Shown here: positions 22,423 through 33,317 of the stretch, one piece after another
Position numbering within the stretch: position 1 is the stretch's first letter
How the letters are laid out: the number at the start of each line of letters is the position of its first letter
Source of the DNA: Branchiostoma floridae
Taxonomy: Eukaryota > Chordata > Leptocardii > Amphioxiformes > Branchiostomatidae
Direction: 5' to 3'
Assembly: GCF_000003815.2 (NCBI RefSeq)
Contig: NC_049983.1
Span: 25,601,003 to 25,665,002, forward strand
Length of the DNA stretch: 64,000 nt
Position numbers and translations under genes: made by a program
The notes under the pieces: generated by a model
Seen by the model: the letters and a program-made list of their open reading frames with translations, nothing else
Told to the model about the DNA's origin: nothing
Databases searched by the model: none

Positions 22423-25400
22423 AAACACACACACACACACACACATACACACGCACTGATTTGGTGCCCCAGGGTACCAACATATGCACGTTTGCCACTA
22501 AGAGCCGTACATTTATTGCTATTTTTCTATATCCCCAGAGCATTGCTGGACACCATCAGTAAGAAAGGAAATGACACCTTCAAGGCGTTGCCCCCGCAAA
22601 GTGCCAACTCGAGCACATTTACCACTAAGAGCCCTACAAAAGTTTACTGTGACTTTTTCTATCCGCAGTGCCCTACTTGACACCATCAGTAAGAAGGGAG
22701 ATGACGCCTTCAAGGCGCTCTCTGAGGCGCTCCGGAAGGGCGGGTCCTGGCAGGGGTACCTGGCAGACGTACTGGAGGGGAAGGGACTCATGATAGGTAA
22801 GGTTTGTTTGTTTGTTTGTTTGTTTGTTTGTTTGTTTGTTCAAGGCGCTCTCTGAGGCGCTGCGGAAGGGCGGGTCGTGGCAGGGGTAACTGGCGGACGT
22901 GTTGGAGGGGAAGGGACTCATGATAGGTAAGGTTTGTTTGATTGTTTGTTTGTTTGTTTGCTCATCAGGGGAAGGGGCTCCTGATAGGTAAAGTTTTCTT
23001 TCGTACCCTTGGAAAAGCCGGCTTCAAACGTGCTTATATAAGTCCGTATGAGTTCCGTATGGAAGTCTTAGCCACTACCAGACTCCACAGGTCAATAGAA
23101 AAATATGAGAAATTGGAGAAGTATAGACACATAACGTGCCAGAGGAGTTAGCTGACCGAGGAGTATGGTTTGTGACCAGCTAATTCCGCTGGCATGTTAT
23201 GAAGCTATATTTGTCCAATTTCTATTTTTTTTCAAACCACCTGTGGAGACTAGTAGAGGCTAAGACTTGCATGCGGACCTCATACAGACTTGAATATATA
23301 CGTTCGTGTGAAGCCACCTTAAGGCGTATAAGTACGTCAGAGCAAGACGGCTAAACTACCCCCTCTGATTCCTGTCTTTCCGAGAATTGTTGACCTTTAG
23401 GATCTTAAAGGTACTCATTTTGCGCTTAGCATGATTACGAGTTATAAGATAATTTAAACACAGGCAAATGCCCCCCTCCCCAGGTCTCACAGCAAGTTTT
23501 AAGTTTGTGGCGTCCTCAGTCTCGGCCCGGTTCCACAACAGCTGGACGTCCCTGCCGCGGGAACTCAAGCTGCCCAGGGAGGACCTGGAGTACTGCAAAC
23601 GGGAGAACAGGTCAGACTTGTTACATACTTACTTCCTTAGGCCTACTGCCCATCTTTGGGCATAGGCCACGAACTAGTTCCCTCCATCTCCAGACCTATT
23701 ATATGGCTAACCTTAACGCTAACGCTGCCGCGAGAACTGAAGCTGTCCAGGGAGGACCTGGAGTACTGCAAACGGGAAAACAGGTCAGACAAGTTAGCCA
23801 AACTGGACACTATCTCCAAAGTAACTCTATTCCCAATTCTCAATTCTTTATCAACATTTAAAATATACATTTAAAACAAGAGGTAGCCGGAATGATGTTG
23901 ATATTTACAATCAATTTCTCGGTATCGTTAACGTTGCCAAATTTTAGCTTTGAAAACAGCCGATCAGAAACTCACAGGAGGTTTGCTCTCTCACACATGC
24001 AGATGTAGCTAACACAGTAGTTAGCTTTGGGCCTCTTCCACCTGCTATTTTAGATAACACGTACGTACAGATGAAAGGATGGAAGGATGCCTACTACGTA
24101 CAACCATAACATAATCTCGAGATAGTCTTAATATGTCTTTAGAAAAGTCCCGACGTGTGTTTTCACCCCTTCTACAGGCAGGTACAAGACAAGGTGCTGA
24201 ACGCGCTGGTCAGGTGGCGGCGCCTGCGCACTGACATCTACGAGCTGAAGGAGGAACTGAAGGAAGTTCTGGTCAGGATGAAGTGCCCGGATGTAGCAGG
24301 TGCATGATGGATATTCATTCGATTGATTTTTTTTCAAAAGTGCTAAAAGCTTAAAAGCTTAAGGATATACTGGCTAACACAATATTTTCACTCGTCAAAA
24401 TGGCTACAACATATAGACTGAATTCTGAGAGTACAAATGTCTACAATGTCAGTTGATGGTTGTGTCATTCTATCATCATCCTTAAAATTTAAGGTAAAAT
24501 GTATGATAGCTACCCACAACGAACATGAGACAATCGTTCTTTAAACATGTTAGAAACCTTTCTAAAATCAAATACATTATTTCTGTCAGTTTCTAAACTA
24601 TTCATACATCATTTCCTTGCTCTACTCAGACCAAATAGACGAAATCGAGGACGAGGACCCGCCCCTGCCCAGTCCGAAGAAGAAACACAGGAAAAGTGAA
24701 AGTCCCTTACCTCAGGAGGAGGAGCCGAACCTACCCGACCGGGATGGGGAAGACGACAGCGGTATGTACTTTCACCTTCATCCTGCTGAAGTAGTACAAA
24801 TCTATACTTTCCTTATCTATTTTATATTTATTCATTCTGGTGGCTTGTCTACATAATCTATATATTGCTTTGCTGCCTTTCTTGATTGTGTTGACGCGCT
24901 CGTACATTGTATTACTCGGGTCTATTTTGATGCTATATCGTTAAGTAGGCAATATTTACCCTGTCATCTGTTATTGATGTTATTTGGTGTATCACCTGTC
25001 TGTCGTTTTTCCTTTTGTGTATTTATTATCATTTCTGTTCTCGTCCGATACGAAAAGTATTTTCATTCCGTCGTCTAGCAGGTAAAATATTGTCAGACAG
25101 TGTCACATTCTGTAACAAAGCTGATGATAAAGTTATACCGTCTTACAGGTGGAATCAAGACCATAGCACGTTCGGATCAAAAGATTAAAAAAAAAGAATT
25201 TCTGCTGTAGTATCAAGGTTACATACCTGCTTACTTGCTTATGGCCGACCGTCGGGTGCCGACGATGCCGTCCCTCCTTGCTTCCTACGCAGATGTCGTA
25301 ACCAATGTTACATACCAGGGCCGGGGCCCAAGACCTTCGTCTTCCCAACATCAACCCACAAACTAAATACCATCGCAATCCATCTAGAGGTTCTTCTGTT

Positions 25401-27081
25401 ATGGTGACTACAAAAATCCGGAAACAGCGACAAACAGACAAACAGACAAACCCAAAACTATATCTACATTTTTCACGGAGATAACAAACTCTTTACGAAA
25501 GTTTTACCGTCTTATAGGTGAAATCGGAAACGGCCGGAAGATGAAAGCCACCTTACAGCTGGAGCACGACGGGGGGTCGATCACTATATCCCTGGGGAGG
25601 GTGCAAGTGGACCGGGAAGACATCCGCACCACCAGCCTGAGGGACACCCTGTGCTACGTCTTGGAGAACGTTAAAGTGTCGTCCCGGGAAAGGACTAAGC
25701 TGCCACAGGGTGAGTACCGGGGGCTCTTAGCTTATAGTGACTTTGACATGTTCAACAGATTTTCCCAGTTAGATGTATTGATTTGTTCTACCAGTTCATT
25801 CTAGTGACGCTGAAGAAGAGTGATGGATGTCACTCGAAACGTCCGGAATTACTCTACAAATCTCATCCAGTTGTAGGGATTGAATTCTTTTTGAATATCT
25901 AAGCTTAGAACGGTTGTTGGCTTTTTAAAATGTTGAAAAACAGACTTTTAGGCATTTTGGAGGGGGGCGAGAACGCTCTAATAGAAAGTTGCTTGGATGT
26001 TGCAGGGCGGTGTTTATTGCAATTGGTGTTCTTTGACCCCACAACCCACCTCCACAGGTCTGGAGGCGGCGGATGAAAGCCACGCCCTGGCCAGCGCCGG
26101 TGTGACGTCAGAGATCTCGGGGCTGGGCAGGGACACGGATAACCTTTGCCCCGTGCTGGGCGTGCACGTCTACGTCACTTCCGTTCAACCGCACCTCAAG
26201 CCGTTCATTGATGTCGCCAACGCCGCGCTGGGGGAGATGGCGCGATGGCAGGTTTGTTTATTTGTTTGCTTGTTTGTTTGTTTGTTTCTTAATTTCACCA
26301 ACGGAAAACATCGCTGTAGTAGGACTTTCAATGTGCCTGGGGGAAATCCCAGAACAAAAATCATATCCATAAACTCAAAGTCAAAGTTACAATTACAAGT
26401 GTAACAAAGAAGTTAGATGATGTTATGTAACGTGAGAACATTACAGCTGGTTACCTCTGACCTTTGTTTTCCCGACCTGTACCTGCATATCAAATGCCAC
26501 TAGGATCTAGCCACATGTACAGACACACGGAAATTAAAGCATACCCTTCTTGGCGAATGTGAATATGCATCGTGAACGCCCGCCAGGAATGTTTATGTTC
26601 GTCTAGCTTTGTACAAATCACCTTGGTCTGTTCAACTCCCGTACTTTGTAAGAGTTTAAAAGGTTCAAAATGCGCGTATCACAATCATTCCTTATCTTTT
26701 TCCTTACAGAGGGATGTCCGTCTTAAAGAAGCCGTCGCCTACCTACAGGAGCTGGGAGTGGAGGTGGTCCGCGTGTCTCCTCACTCCGCCTCAAGCGTCG
26801 TCTTCGTGGTGCTGAGTCGTAGTATGACGTCACTCACGTCGCTATGGGAACAGTACCGGAAGGGTTACCTCAGGCGGATGTTCCAGAGAACCCTGGTGAA
26901 CGAGCGGCTGCTGAGGAAGATCAGCCGGAGGACGGTGCCGCGTATCAACGTCAGGAACGTCACGGTGGATACTTACGTCAATGAGGAACATTACAAGTTC
27001 AGTAAAACAAGACTTCAAATGATTAAGGACCAGCTAGCGCCTTCGGACGGACTTGCAAGGGAGACACTGCGAACATTCTAG
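21609..27081 (+). CDS. CARD-DEATH adaptor with C-terminal TRADD-N-like domain (5' partial)
   Basis: Eight exons join in phase: 21609-21786, 22669-22796, 23484-23610, 24178-24299, 24630-24761, 25518-25709, 26058-26251, 26710-27081. They give 481 residues; the first exon is missing. Exons 1-2 form a CARD (LFDALVAKKALSRRDVHVI, then ALLDTISKKGDDAFKALSEAL). Exons 3-4 form a DEATH domain (FVASSV, SWTSLPRELKLPREDLEYC, VLNALVRWR, CPDVA). Exon 5 is an acidic linker with a basic PKKKHRK patch. Exon 6 is a ~65-residue region I do not recognise. Exons 7-8 resemble the TRADD N-terminal domain, best at YRKGYLRRMFQRTL, followed by VPRINVRNVTV and NEEHY. CARD plus DEATH alone is the CRADD/RAIDD layout. The role is inferred to be an intracellular scaffold between death receptors and caspases. 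Several exon edges are tandemly duplicated in the introns. Confidence 0.85.
22261..22455. repeat. (CA)n microsatellite
   Basis: About 195 bp of CA dinucleotides with interspersed AA and TA changes, in the intron between CARD exons 1 and 2. The His/Thr and Cys/Val frames over it are artefacts. Confidence 0.98.
22541..22995 (+). repeat. Exon-edge copies around CARD exon 2, with (GTTT)n
   Basis: A copy of the exon 2 start with its acceptor lies at 22541-22597 (gcattgctggacaccatcag). Copies of the exon 2 end with its donor lie at 22840-22945 and, shorter, at about 22966-22992 (ggggaagggactcatgatag). The 22840 copy contains an in-frame TAA. Runs of GTTT separate them. Confidence 0.88.
23010..23330. 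mobile_element. Palindromic MITE in a CARD gene intron
   Basis: Left arm gccggcttcaaacgtgctta and tccgtatggaagtcttagcc pair with the right arm ggctaagacttgcatgcgga and cgttcgtgtgaagccacctt. The centre is itself palindromic around 23130-23200 (ggagttagctgacc and ggtttgtgaccagctaattcc). Non-coding. Confidence 0.75.
23728..23785 (+). repeat. Copy of the DEATH exon 3' end
   Basis: The segment ctgccgcgagaactgaagct to gggaaaacaggtcagac repeats the final part of exon 3 (23484-23610) together with its unusual GTCAGA donor. It could act as a decoy or alternative exon end. Confidence 0.85.
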
Positions 27082-27099
27082 GTTTAGTAGGTTTTAGAC

Positions 27100-27560
27100 T
27101 TAAGATGGTGCCGCGTATCAACGTCAGGGACGTCACAGTGGAAACTTACGTCAACGAGGAACATTACAAGCTCAGTAAAACCAGACTTCAGATGATTAAA
27201 GATCAGCTCGTATCTTCAGACGGACCTGAAATACCCCCCTCACATTAGGCGCGATTCTATCGGACGACGAGTCTGCGAGCTATAAATTACGAGGAGGCAT
27301 GGCCCTGACGGGAAGGGGGAACTCTGCCATTTCTTCGTCGGCATCAGGGTCATGCCTCCTCGTAAATTAGAGCTCGCAGACTCGTCGTCCGATCGAATCG
27401 CGCCTGATGTGAGGGGGGTATTAGGAAGACGCTGAGAACGGAGATTAAAGATGGTGTTGTTTTGAATGTTGGAAACGTTACCATGGAAACGTACGTGAAG
27501 GAGAAACCCGGTGTGAAGATTAAGGACCAGCTGGCACCGTCTGATTGTCACCGACATGGG
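27100..27560 (+). repeat. Copies of the CARD gene's terminal exon, split by a MITE
   Basis: Two diverged copies of the last ~120 coding bases follow the real stop. The first spans about 27103-27229 (ggtgccgcgtatcaacgtca, acgtcaacgaggaacattac). The second is at about 27430-27545 (gaacggagattaaagatggt, ggaccagctggcaccgtctg). A palindromic MITE lies between them. Confidence 0.85.
27230..27422. mobile_element. Long-palindrome MITE, ~193 bp
   Basis: Arms of about 70 bp are near-perfect reverse complements: left tacccccctcacattaggcg and ggacgacgagtctgcgagct; right agctcgcagactcgtcgtcc and cgcctgatgtgaggggggta. The element lies just past, or within, the first downstream copy of the CARD gene's last exon. 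Confidence 0.85.
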
Positions 27561-27562
27561 AC

Positions 27563-28540
27563 AGTAACATAGAATTAAAACCACGGACCCTTTCTGTCGA
27601 TGTCATTCATCTAAATTTATTTATCGTTGCTAATAATGACTTCGACAAGCTTGTCCTCCGTGTTGGATCAAACGTGCAAACTTAAACTGTGTTACCAGCT
27701 AATCAAGCCCCCATCCTGTGGTCCATTTCTTATATTATCTGCACCTGAGTTGATGACAAAACAACAAACTTGCTTGAATACAGATTCTTAACATGTTTAT
27801 TAAAGTTCACCAAATCAGACACAATGCAAGAATCAAAACATGTATTTAAAAATGCCATGTCTATCGTCAAAAAATGTACTTATTAGGCAAACACATTGAT
27901 GAAGTAATGCATCGTTAGATTTCTGATATATGTCTCAATAAAAGAATTTAAACATTTGCAACATTGCTGAACTTATTTCCTAGACATTGCATGTTCAGTG
28001 AATTCAAAGTCCATATGCTGAAGAGTGTATATATCCTCAAGCAATACGGCCACTCATGATTAACTTCAATGACAATGGCCTTTCAAAGCAATGATTTTAC
28101 TTTTATCCCAATCCATACTCAGTTATGTGACACGATTGTTACTACTTATCAATATCTGTACTGAGACTGCAACAACTTAATACAATACATTTTTGAGCAG
28201 CAGGAAGCGAACACATTACTGATATACACAATGCATCACTAAAACAGTACATCAACATCATAAACAATCAAATAAAACATAAAAACTTACACAGAAATCA
28301 ATCAATCACATTTATTTATGCTGGCTAACACTGTCGGCCCTTTTATGCTGGATAGCCTTGTCCTTCATCCCTAAGGTCCAGTGGATGGAAGGGGGGTGTC
28401 ACCCAATATACTAATAACAAATTGTCCAATATCACAGTCCATAGTCCTCAAAATTCAGTTACTTTGCTTTGAAAGCCCTATCAACATGGTTATACTGTGT
28501 TGTGTTATGGAGGTAAATTGAATAAAATTCAGTGGTAACA
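27563..28540. other. Convergent intergenic region
   Basis: AT-rich sequence between the 3' ends of the CARD-DEATH gene (+) and the glycine-rich gene (-). AATAAA-type words occur at about 27937 (+) and near 28312 as the minus-strand complement. No gene seen. Confidence 0.5.
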
Positions 28541-28543
28541 CTG

Positions 28544-28626
28544 CTAACTTTCAATAAAGTCATCATCTCTCATATCTCTCTCTCTCTTTGTCTCTCTCTC
28601 TCTCTCTCTCCCTCTCTCCCTCTCTC

Positions 28627-28657
<31 letters not shown>

Positions 28658-29456
28658 CACTGCTGTTTGCTCATACAAATATTTTTTTGCACTTTCCAGT
28701 TGGTCCTTCATTTTTTCAATATCCATAATAAGCTGAAGTTGGGCATTTAGATTTTCTACATCATGGCAAACATCAATTCGACGAAGGATGGTTCCAAAAG
28801 ACACAGCGCCCACAATGGCACAGGAACCAAAGAAGGCACAGGTAAGAGTGTGAGGGAACCAGTAAGCAGCAATACCAGTTGCTAAAAAAGGTGAAAAAGC
28901 CGTCACTCCCACTGCCTTATTCCTAGACTCCTCTTTCATCTTATCTACTTTAGGATTTAAACTTTTGAGTATGTCTTCTGCTTTAGTCATATGTCTCAGG
29001 AGGTTTTTTAGCACTGGCTGGAGAATGTTGTTCTGCGGTTCGTACATCTTCAGAGCTGTTGAGCTATCCAATGCGTTATCAGTTTTCACAGCCCTCTCGT
29101 AGATATCCATAGCTTTCTCGAACTGCTTTTTAACAGATTCCATCTTGTTCTTGACATAATCAAAGGCAGTCTCGATTTGCGCGCACTCGGCGGGCCAGAC
29201 TTGCTTCATGGCGACGGCTCCTCTATCAGTGTACTTCCTTATCGCCCACTCGATTAAATCAAACGCTAACTCACAGACTGGTCTGACCAGTGGGTCGACA
29301 GTCCCCGCGTGACTCCATAGGTCTTTCAATTGTGCCAGGAATCTGGACACTTTATCTATACCCGCTGCACCGCCGCCACCGTCACGGCTGTCACCAAGCA
29401 CATCGCCACCGTCTCCATCGACGTCGACACTGCCACCGCCACCGCCACCGCCACCG

Positions 29457-29488
<32 letters not shown>

Positions 29489-29704
29489 CTCACCGCCATC
29501 GCCGCCCCCACCGCCGCCGCCACCGCCACCCCCAACGCCACCGCCGCCGCCACCACCCTCACCGCCAGCGCCGCCGCCACCACCGCCGCCGCCGCCGCCA
29601 CCGTCGCCAACACCGTCGCCAACACCCACGCCGCCACCCCCGCCACCGCCGACAGCCTCTACCGGTGAATTGTCGGTACTTGCAGCTGCCATGATATTAC
29701 ACAT
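28544..29704 (-). CDS. Glycine-rich N-terminus plus helical hydrophobic-hairpin protein
   Basis: A single continuous frame runs from an ATG at 29704 (or the next, 29692) to the stop at 28544, about 386 residues. A splice acceptor, atatttcag, at about 29744 marks an upstream 5' exon. It starts MCNIMAAAS, then ~90 residues mostly Gly with Val/Asp. A ~220-residue helical domain follows (KVSRFLAQLKDLW onward) with a hydrophobic stretch of ~45 residues (AVGVTAFSPFLATGIAAYWF to VGAVSFGTIL) that could form a membrane hairpin, then a coiled coil. The C-terminus is an Arg-Glu dipeptide run encoded by a GA microsatellite. I do not recognise the family. The general plan recalls apolipoprotein-L-like or other helical membrane-inserting proteins, which is only a suggestion. 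Confidence 0.65.
28571..28658. repeat. (TC/GA)n microsatellite, coding on the minus strand
   Basis: Nearly pure CT repeat with CCCTCTC interruptions. Read on the minus strand it encodes the Arg-Glu tail of the glycine-rich gene. Length change in units other than 6 bp would alter or shift the C-terminus. Confidence 0.95.
29370..29660. repeat. GCC/GGC-rich trinucleotide repeat, coding
   Basis: Imperfect CCGCCA-type repeats on the plus strand encode the polyglycine N-terminus of the minus-strand gene. Other frames give poly-Ala, poly-Arg/His and poly-Thr strings that are shadows. Confidence 0.9.
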
Positions 29705-29749
29705 CTTCACAAAATCTCCATGTTTCTTAACCTGAACCTTTATCTGAAA

Positions 29750-30490
29750 TATAAAAGAAAAAAAATACAAAATGCAGAATATTTTCCTCCCCCCTTTCTC
29801 TCTCTCTCGATTCAAGGCTCCAACTTTCCTGCGAGGGTGTAAAAATTTGTCTTGGTCAGAGCAGCTGAAGAAAGTTTTATAATTTTCAAGGCTCTCCTTT
29901 GATGGCGTCGACGCCAAGCCTTTGCAAGCACAAGCAAACAGTGGGAGCATACGTCATACGGTGATCTCACCATGTTGGTTTCAGGTAAGGTGATACCATT
30001 TCAGAGTAGGAGTACTTATTTTTCCACATCTCCGAAAGTTTCTTTAGTCGATCCAGCTCTTTATTCTATCAAAAGAGGCATAAGGCCATATGCAATAATT
30101 AATCAAAATTAATCAAGAACGTCGGCGACGCGACTTAACACGCATAGAGGTGCAAAAAAAGCACACAGTCAACAGCACCTTTCTGAGAATCGGATACGTC
30201 CTACGCCGTGTTTACGTTTACATAGGAGGTCACGGCCTAGGCTCATTGTGTACGGGTTTTGGCGGGAAATCCTTTCAAGGGCGAAACAAAAGATCTCCTT
30301 TTAACATGGCGTATGTATTGACCAAGTCATATGTTAGTGGACATATGATTGACATGTAATAACAAGGAACAACTTTTGTTAGGGGAGATTGCCAACTATT
30401 AAAAATACTTATAGGTCTAACTTTGTATGTACTATGTAGCGTTTACTGCGGAATATGCTGACTTGAAAAGTGGGCATCGGTTTTAATAAG
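29750..30490. other. Upstream region of the glycine-rich gene
   Basis: Probably intron and 5' exon of the minus-strand gene; the first exon could not be placed. No other gene seen. Confidence 0.4.
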
Positions 30491-30493
30491 TTG

Positions 30494-32048
30494 TTACTTT
30501 GTGACTGGAGGGTAACCTCCGTCGACAAAGTATTGTGAACTGTGTTCACACCTATATCTCTATGTTCTGCTTGCCGCATTCGTATGTGGTTTGACAGGTC
30601 GTCGATTTTTATCCGGGAATACGACGGGAAAGGAAAATATGCCGGGAGAGGAATATATACTGGGGTGCTTATACCGGTGTGACAGCGATCTCGCCCCCCC
30701 GGCGAGATCACTAGCGTTTTCGCCCCCCTTTAGCGTTTTCGCCCCCCCCCCCCCAAGAGCAGCTGGTTACTACATATTACAGGTGCGCTACCTGGTACTA
30801 TACTGCACCTGGGGAGTAACGTATATGGTGTGTTACCTGGTACCTATATGGCATCTTATTACCGTACCGTAAGATGTTATACCTCGAAAGTCGATACTAT
30901 ATTGTTCGGTACGCGGTGCAAACATGACATTGAAATGAAAAAGACAATTTTTGCAGCTGAGGTGGCATAAAATAGCGCTACTGCGAACGTATAAATCAAC
31001 ACCGTCTATGGTACGGAATACGTCAGCTGTATGTTTTCAATTTGTCACAGTGTTTTCTTTCTTGTGTTGGAAACATTTCCAAAGCACTAACAAAAACACA
31101 CGCGAATAATAGTTTCTCATTATAAACACTATCTACGCGCAAGTTGATATAGCTGTTGCTAAATGCTACACAAACACTGGTAAAGTAGCAGTCTTAAGAA
31201 ACACGGGTAAATGCATCAGTTCCTAAATACTACTAGGAAAAACAGTCATGTTGGAGGTGAAGATATCCCTTGGCCAGGTGCATATCCCAAAATGTGCGTT
31301 ATTCTAATTAATACCTAATATTTGCATAATTAATAAAGACATTACATAGTTCTTTTGTGGTCTCTTCATGGTAGAGACTTCATATTGGAGATATATAGGT
31401 TGCTTGAGGACAGGTGAATACAATGAAATACATCTTATGTCAAGACTCAGGTAAATGCAATAATGGGAATACAAGGGACCCAACCCTCCTTGTCTGAAAC
31501 AAGTTCAACTATCTTATTACCATGTAATTACGTTAATATTGATACTATGAATGGAGTTATGTATCAAACTCGTGTACTTATATCATTCTGAAACTGCATT
31601 TTGTGATTTATACCAATCAACTTCTAAAATGTCATGTAAACCCGTTTTTTTGGGGGGGGGGCGAAATCGCTAAAGGGGGGCGAGGGAGGGGGGCGAGATC
31701 ACTAGCCGGGGAGGGCGAGATCGCTAGTGATTTCGCCCCGGGGGGGCGAGATCACGGGGGGGCGAGATCACGGGGGGGCGAGATCGCTGTCACACCGGCA
31801 CGTTTCTTTTGCCTGTCGTCCGCTCATAATATTTCCCAAATCGCCGATATATTCTCTGCAATTTGGATCATTAGGGTTTCGTTTCGTTCTTTTTGTTTGT
31901 ATTCGATGTTTAGGACTGTCAATATCATCGGTTATAACTGACGCGGTGGAAATTACAGATGTGATTGAACAAATGTTCGTTCGTGGTGTAACGACAACAG
32001 CTGACATCGTGGACCAACCAACTGTTTCTGGTACTCCTGACAAATTTT
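30494..32048. mobile_element. Transposable element A, interrupted by element B
   Basis: The left part begins tactttgtgactggagggta. The right part (about 31800-32048) contains gtaacgacaacagctgac and accaaccaactgtt. The same sequence without the central insertion is at 47337-47727. The true ends were not fixed. No open frame resembling a transposase was seen. Confidence 0.7.
30674..31798. mobile_element. Element B, ~1.1-kb DNA transposon nested in element A
   Basis: Terminal inverted repeats ccggtgtgacagcgatctcg (left) and cgagatcgctgtcacaccgg (right) are exact over at least 20 bp. Inside each end are short cgagatcac and cgaaatcgct repeats in runs of C or G. The interior is AT-rich and non-coding. 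In the copy of element A at 47337 the junction region lacks it. Confidence 0.82.
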
Positions 32049-32049
32049 G

Positions 32050-33317
32050 TTCGACTTTGAGTATCATAATTCTCATATATCTATGGTAAATTTACTGGTA
32101 AACATCTGATGCCGCGGGCCAATGGTTGTTTTTTCAGAGGAATGTAACAGTATGGTTGCTGATGAATAATACACACAATGTCACACACTGCAAACAACAC
32201 AACTGACATACTATAATTACGTCACAAAGTGTGTTACCTACGGTCACTTGTTAAGGTTGTGTACCAAGCAGATGACATCACAACGCCACGACAACTAACA
32301 TACGACCTCTTAGAGGCGACCAACTGACCTCACCCACTCTGTATCCTCTCTTCTACACTCTGTGTCGTCCTACGTGTTCTCATATCTTTCCGTGGTAATA
32401 TGAAAAAACACTTACCAGATTTTGAGACACTTCCGCGTTTTAGTTGTGTACGCTGCACTTGGCTTTCAGCTTCGCTAGGGAGCGTTGTCACCTGACTGCC
32501 GAGTGCGCATGACCAGTGGAAGTGAAAGTTGGCGAAGGGATGACATCCACTTTTGCAAACAACATACTTTTACTCTAAACAAGTACCCAGGCTTTCTATG
32601 TACTAACAACATACATCCCTGACTCGACTTCCTCACATAACTGGGCCAACATTGTACACGTGTACAACGTGTTATTTGATAGGTGCCATTGACCAAACTA
32701 TGATATATGTCATCTGACACGAGGGTATACATGGGTAATGAGAGTAAACCAACAATGCAAACAACTGTCGTCAGACGGCTTTGTATGGCATGATGTGACT
32801 TCCATGTTATGTTATGGTCTCGCACCAGTGTTACATTGGACCTATCAATTATGTTATGGAGCTCATTATAAGATTATCCAATTTTCAAAAAATTTCCGCC
32901 AGTAAATCGTAAATGATAATAATGATAATAATAGGGAAAATAGGTCGGAATGTTAGTGCATCAATGTCAAAGTTTTTACTTAATGTTCACCACAAAACAA
33001 GGCTCAGGTAGATTGTTTTTAATAAGGTATAACACAAATGGGACATGGGACAAAAAACATCGCAAGGTGGAACACCTACACTCAATCATAGAACTCAACG
33101 TTTACAGTGTAGTGGGGGAATAATGCACGTATGCACGTGTTGGTGTTCTAGAACACGTACGTGTGTGTAACCTAGCGACGTTATGTGCGAATAAACAAAA
33201 GCTTTACACAGATGGCTCACTCATACATGTAGCACACATTGGCTCCCCATGCAATTCCCCGTGACATCCTATGGGTGCACCCATGTACACTGTTGAGCAA
33301 GCGGGAAGGGGGTGGAA
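32050..33317. other. Intergenic
   Basis: No gene seen between the nested transposons and the first exon of the HSF-like gene. Confidence 0.55.

Noticed and set aside
22247-22543. Long Cys/Val and His/Thr frames
   Set aside because: Translations of the (CA)n microsatellite in an intron.
29290-29694. His/Arg-rich and Ala/Thr-rich plus-strand frames
   Set aside because: Antisense of the GCC-repeat that encodes the polyglycine tract; no start context or splice signals.
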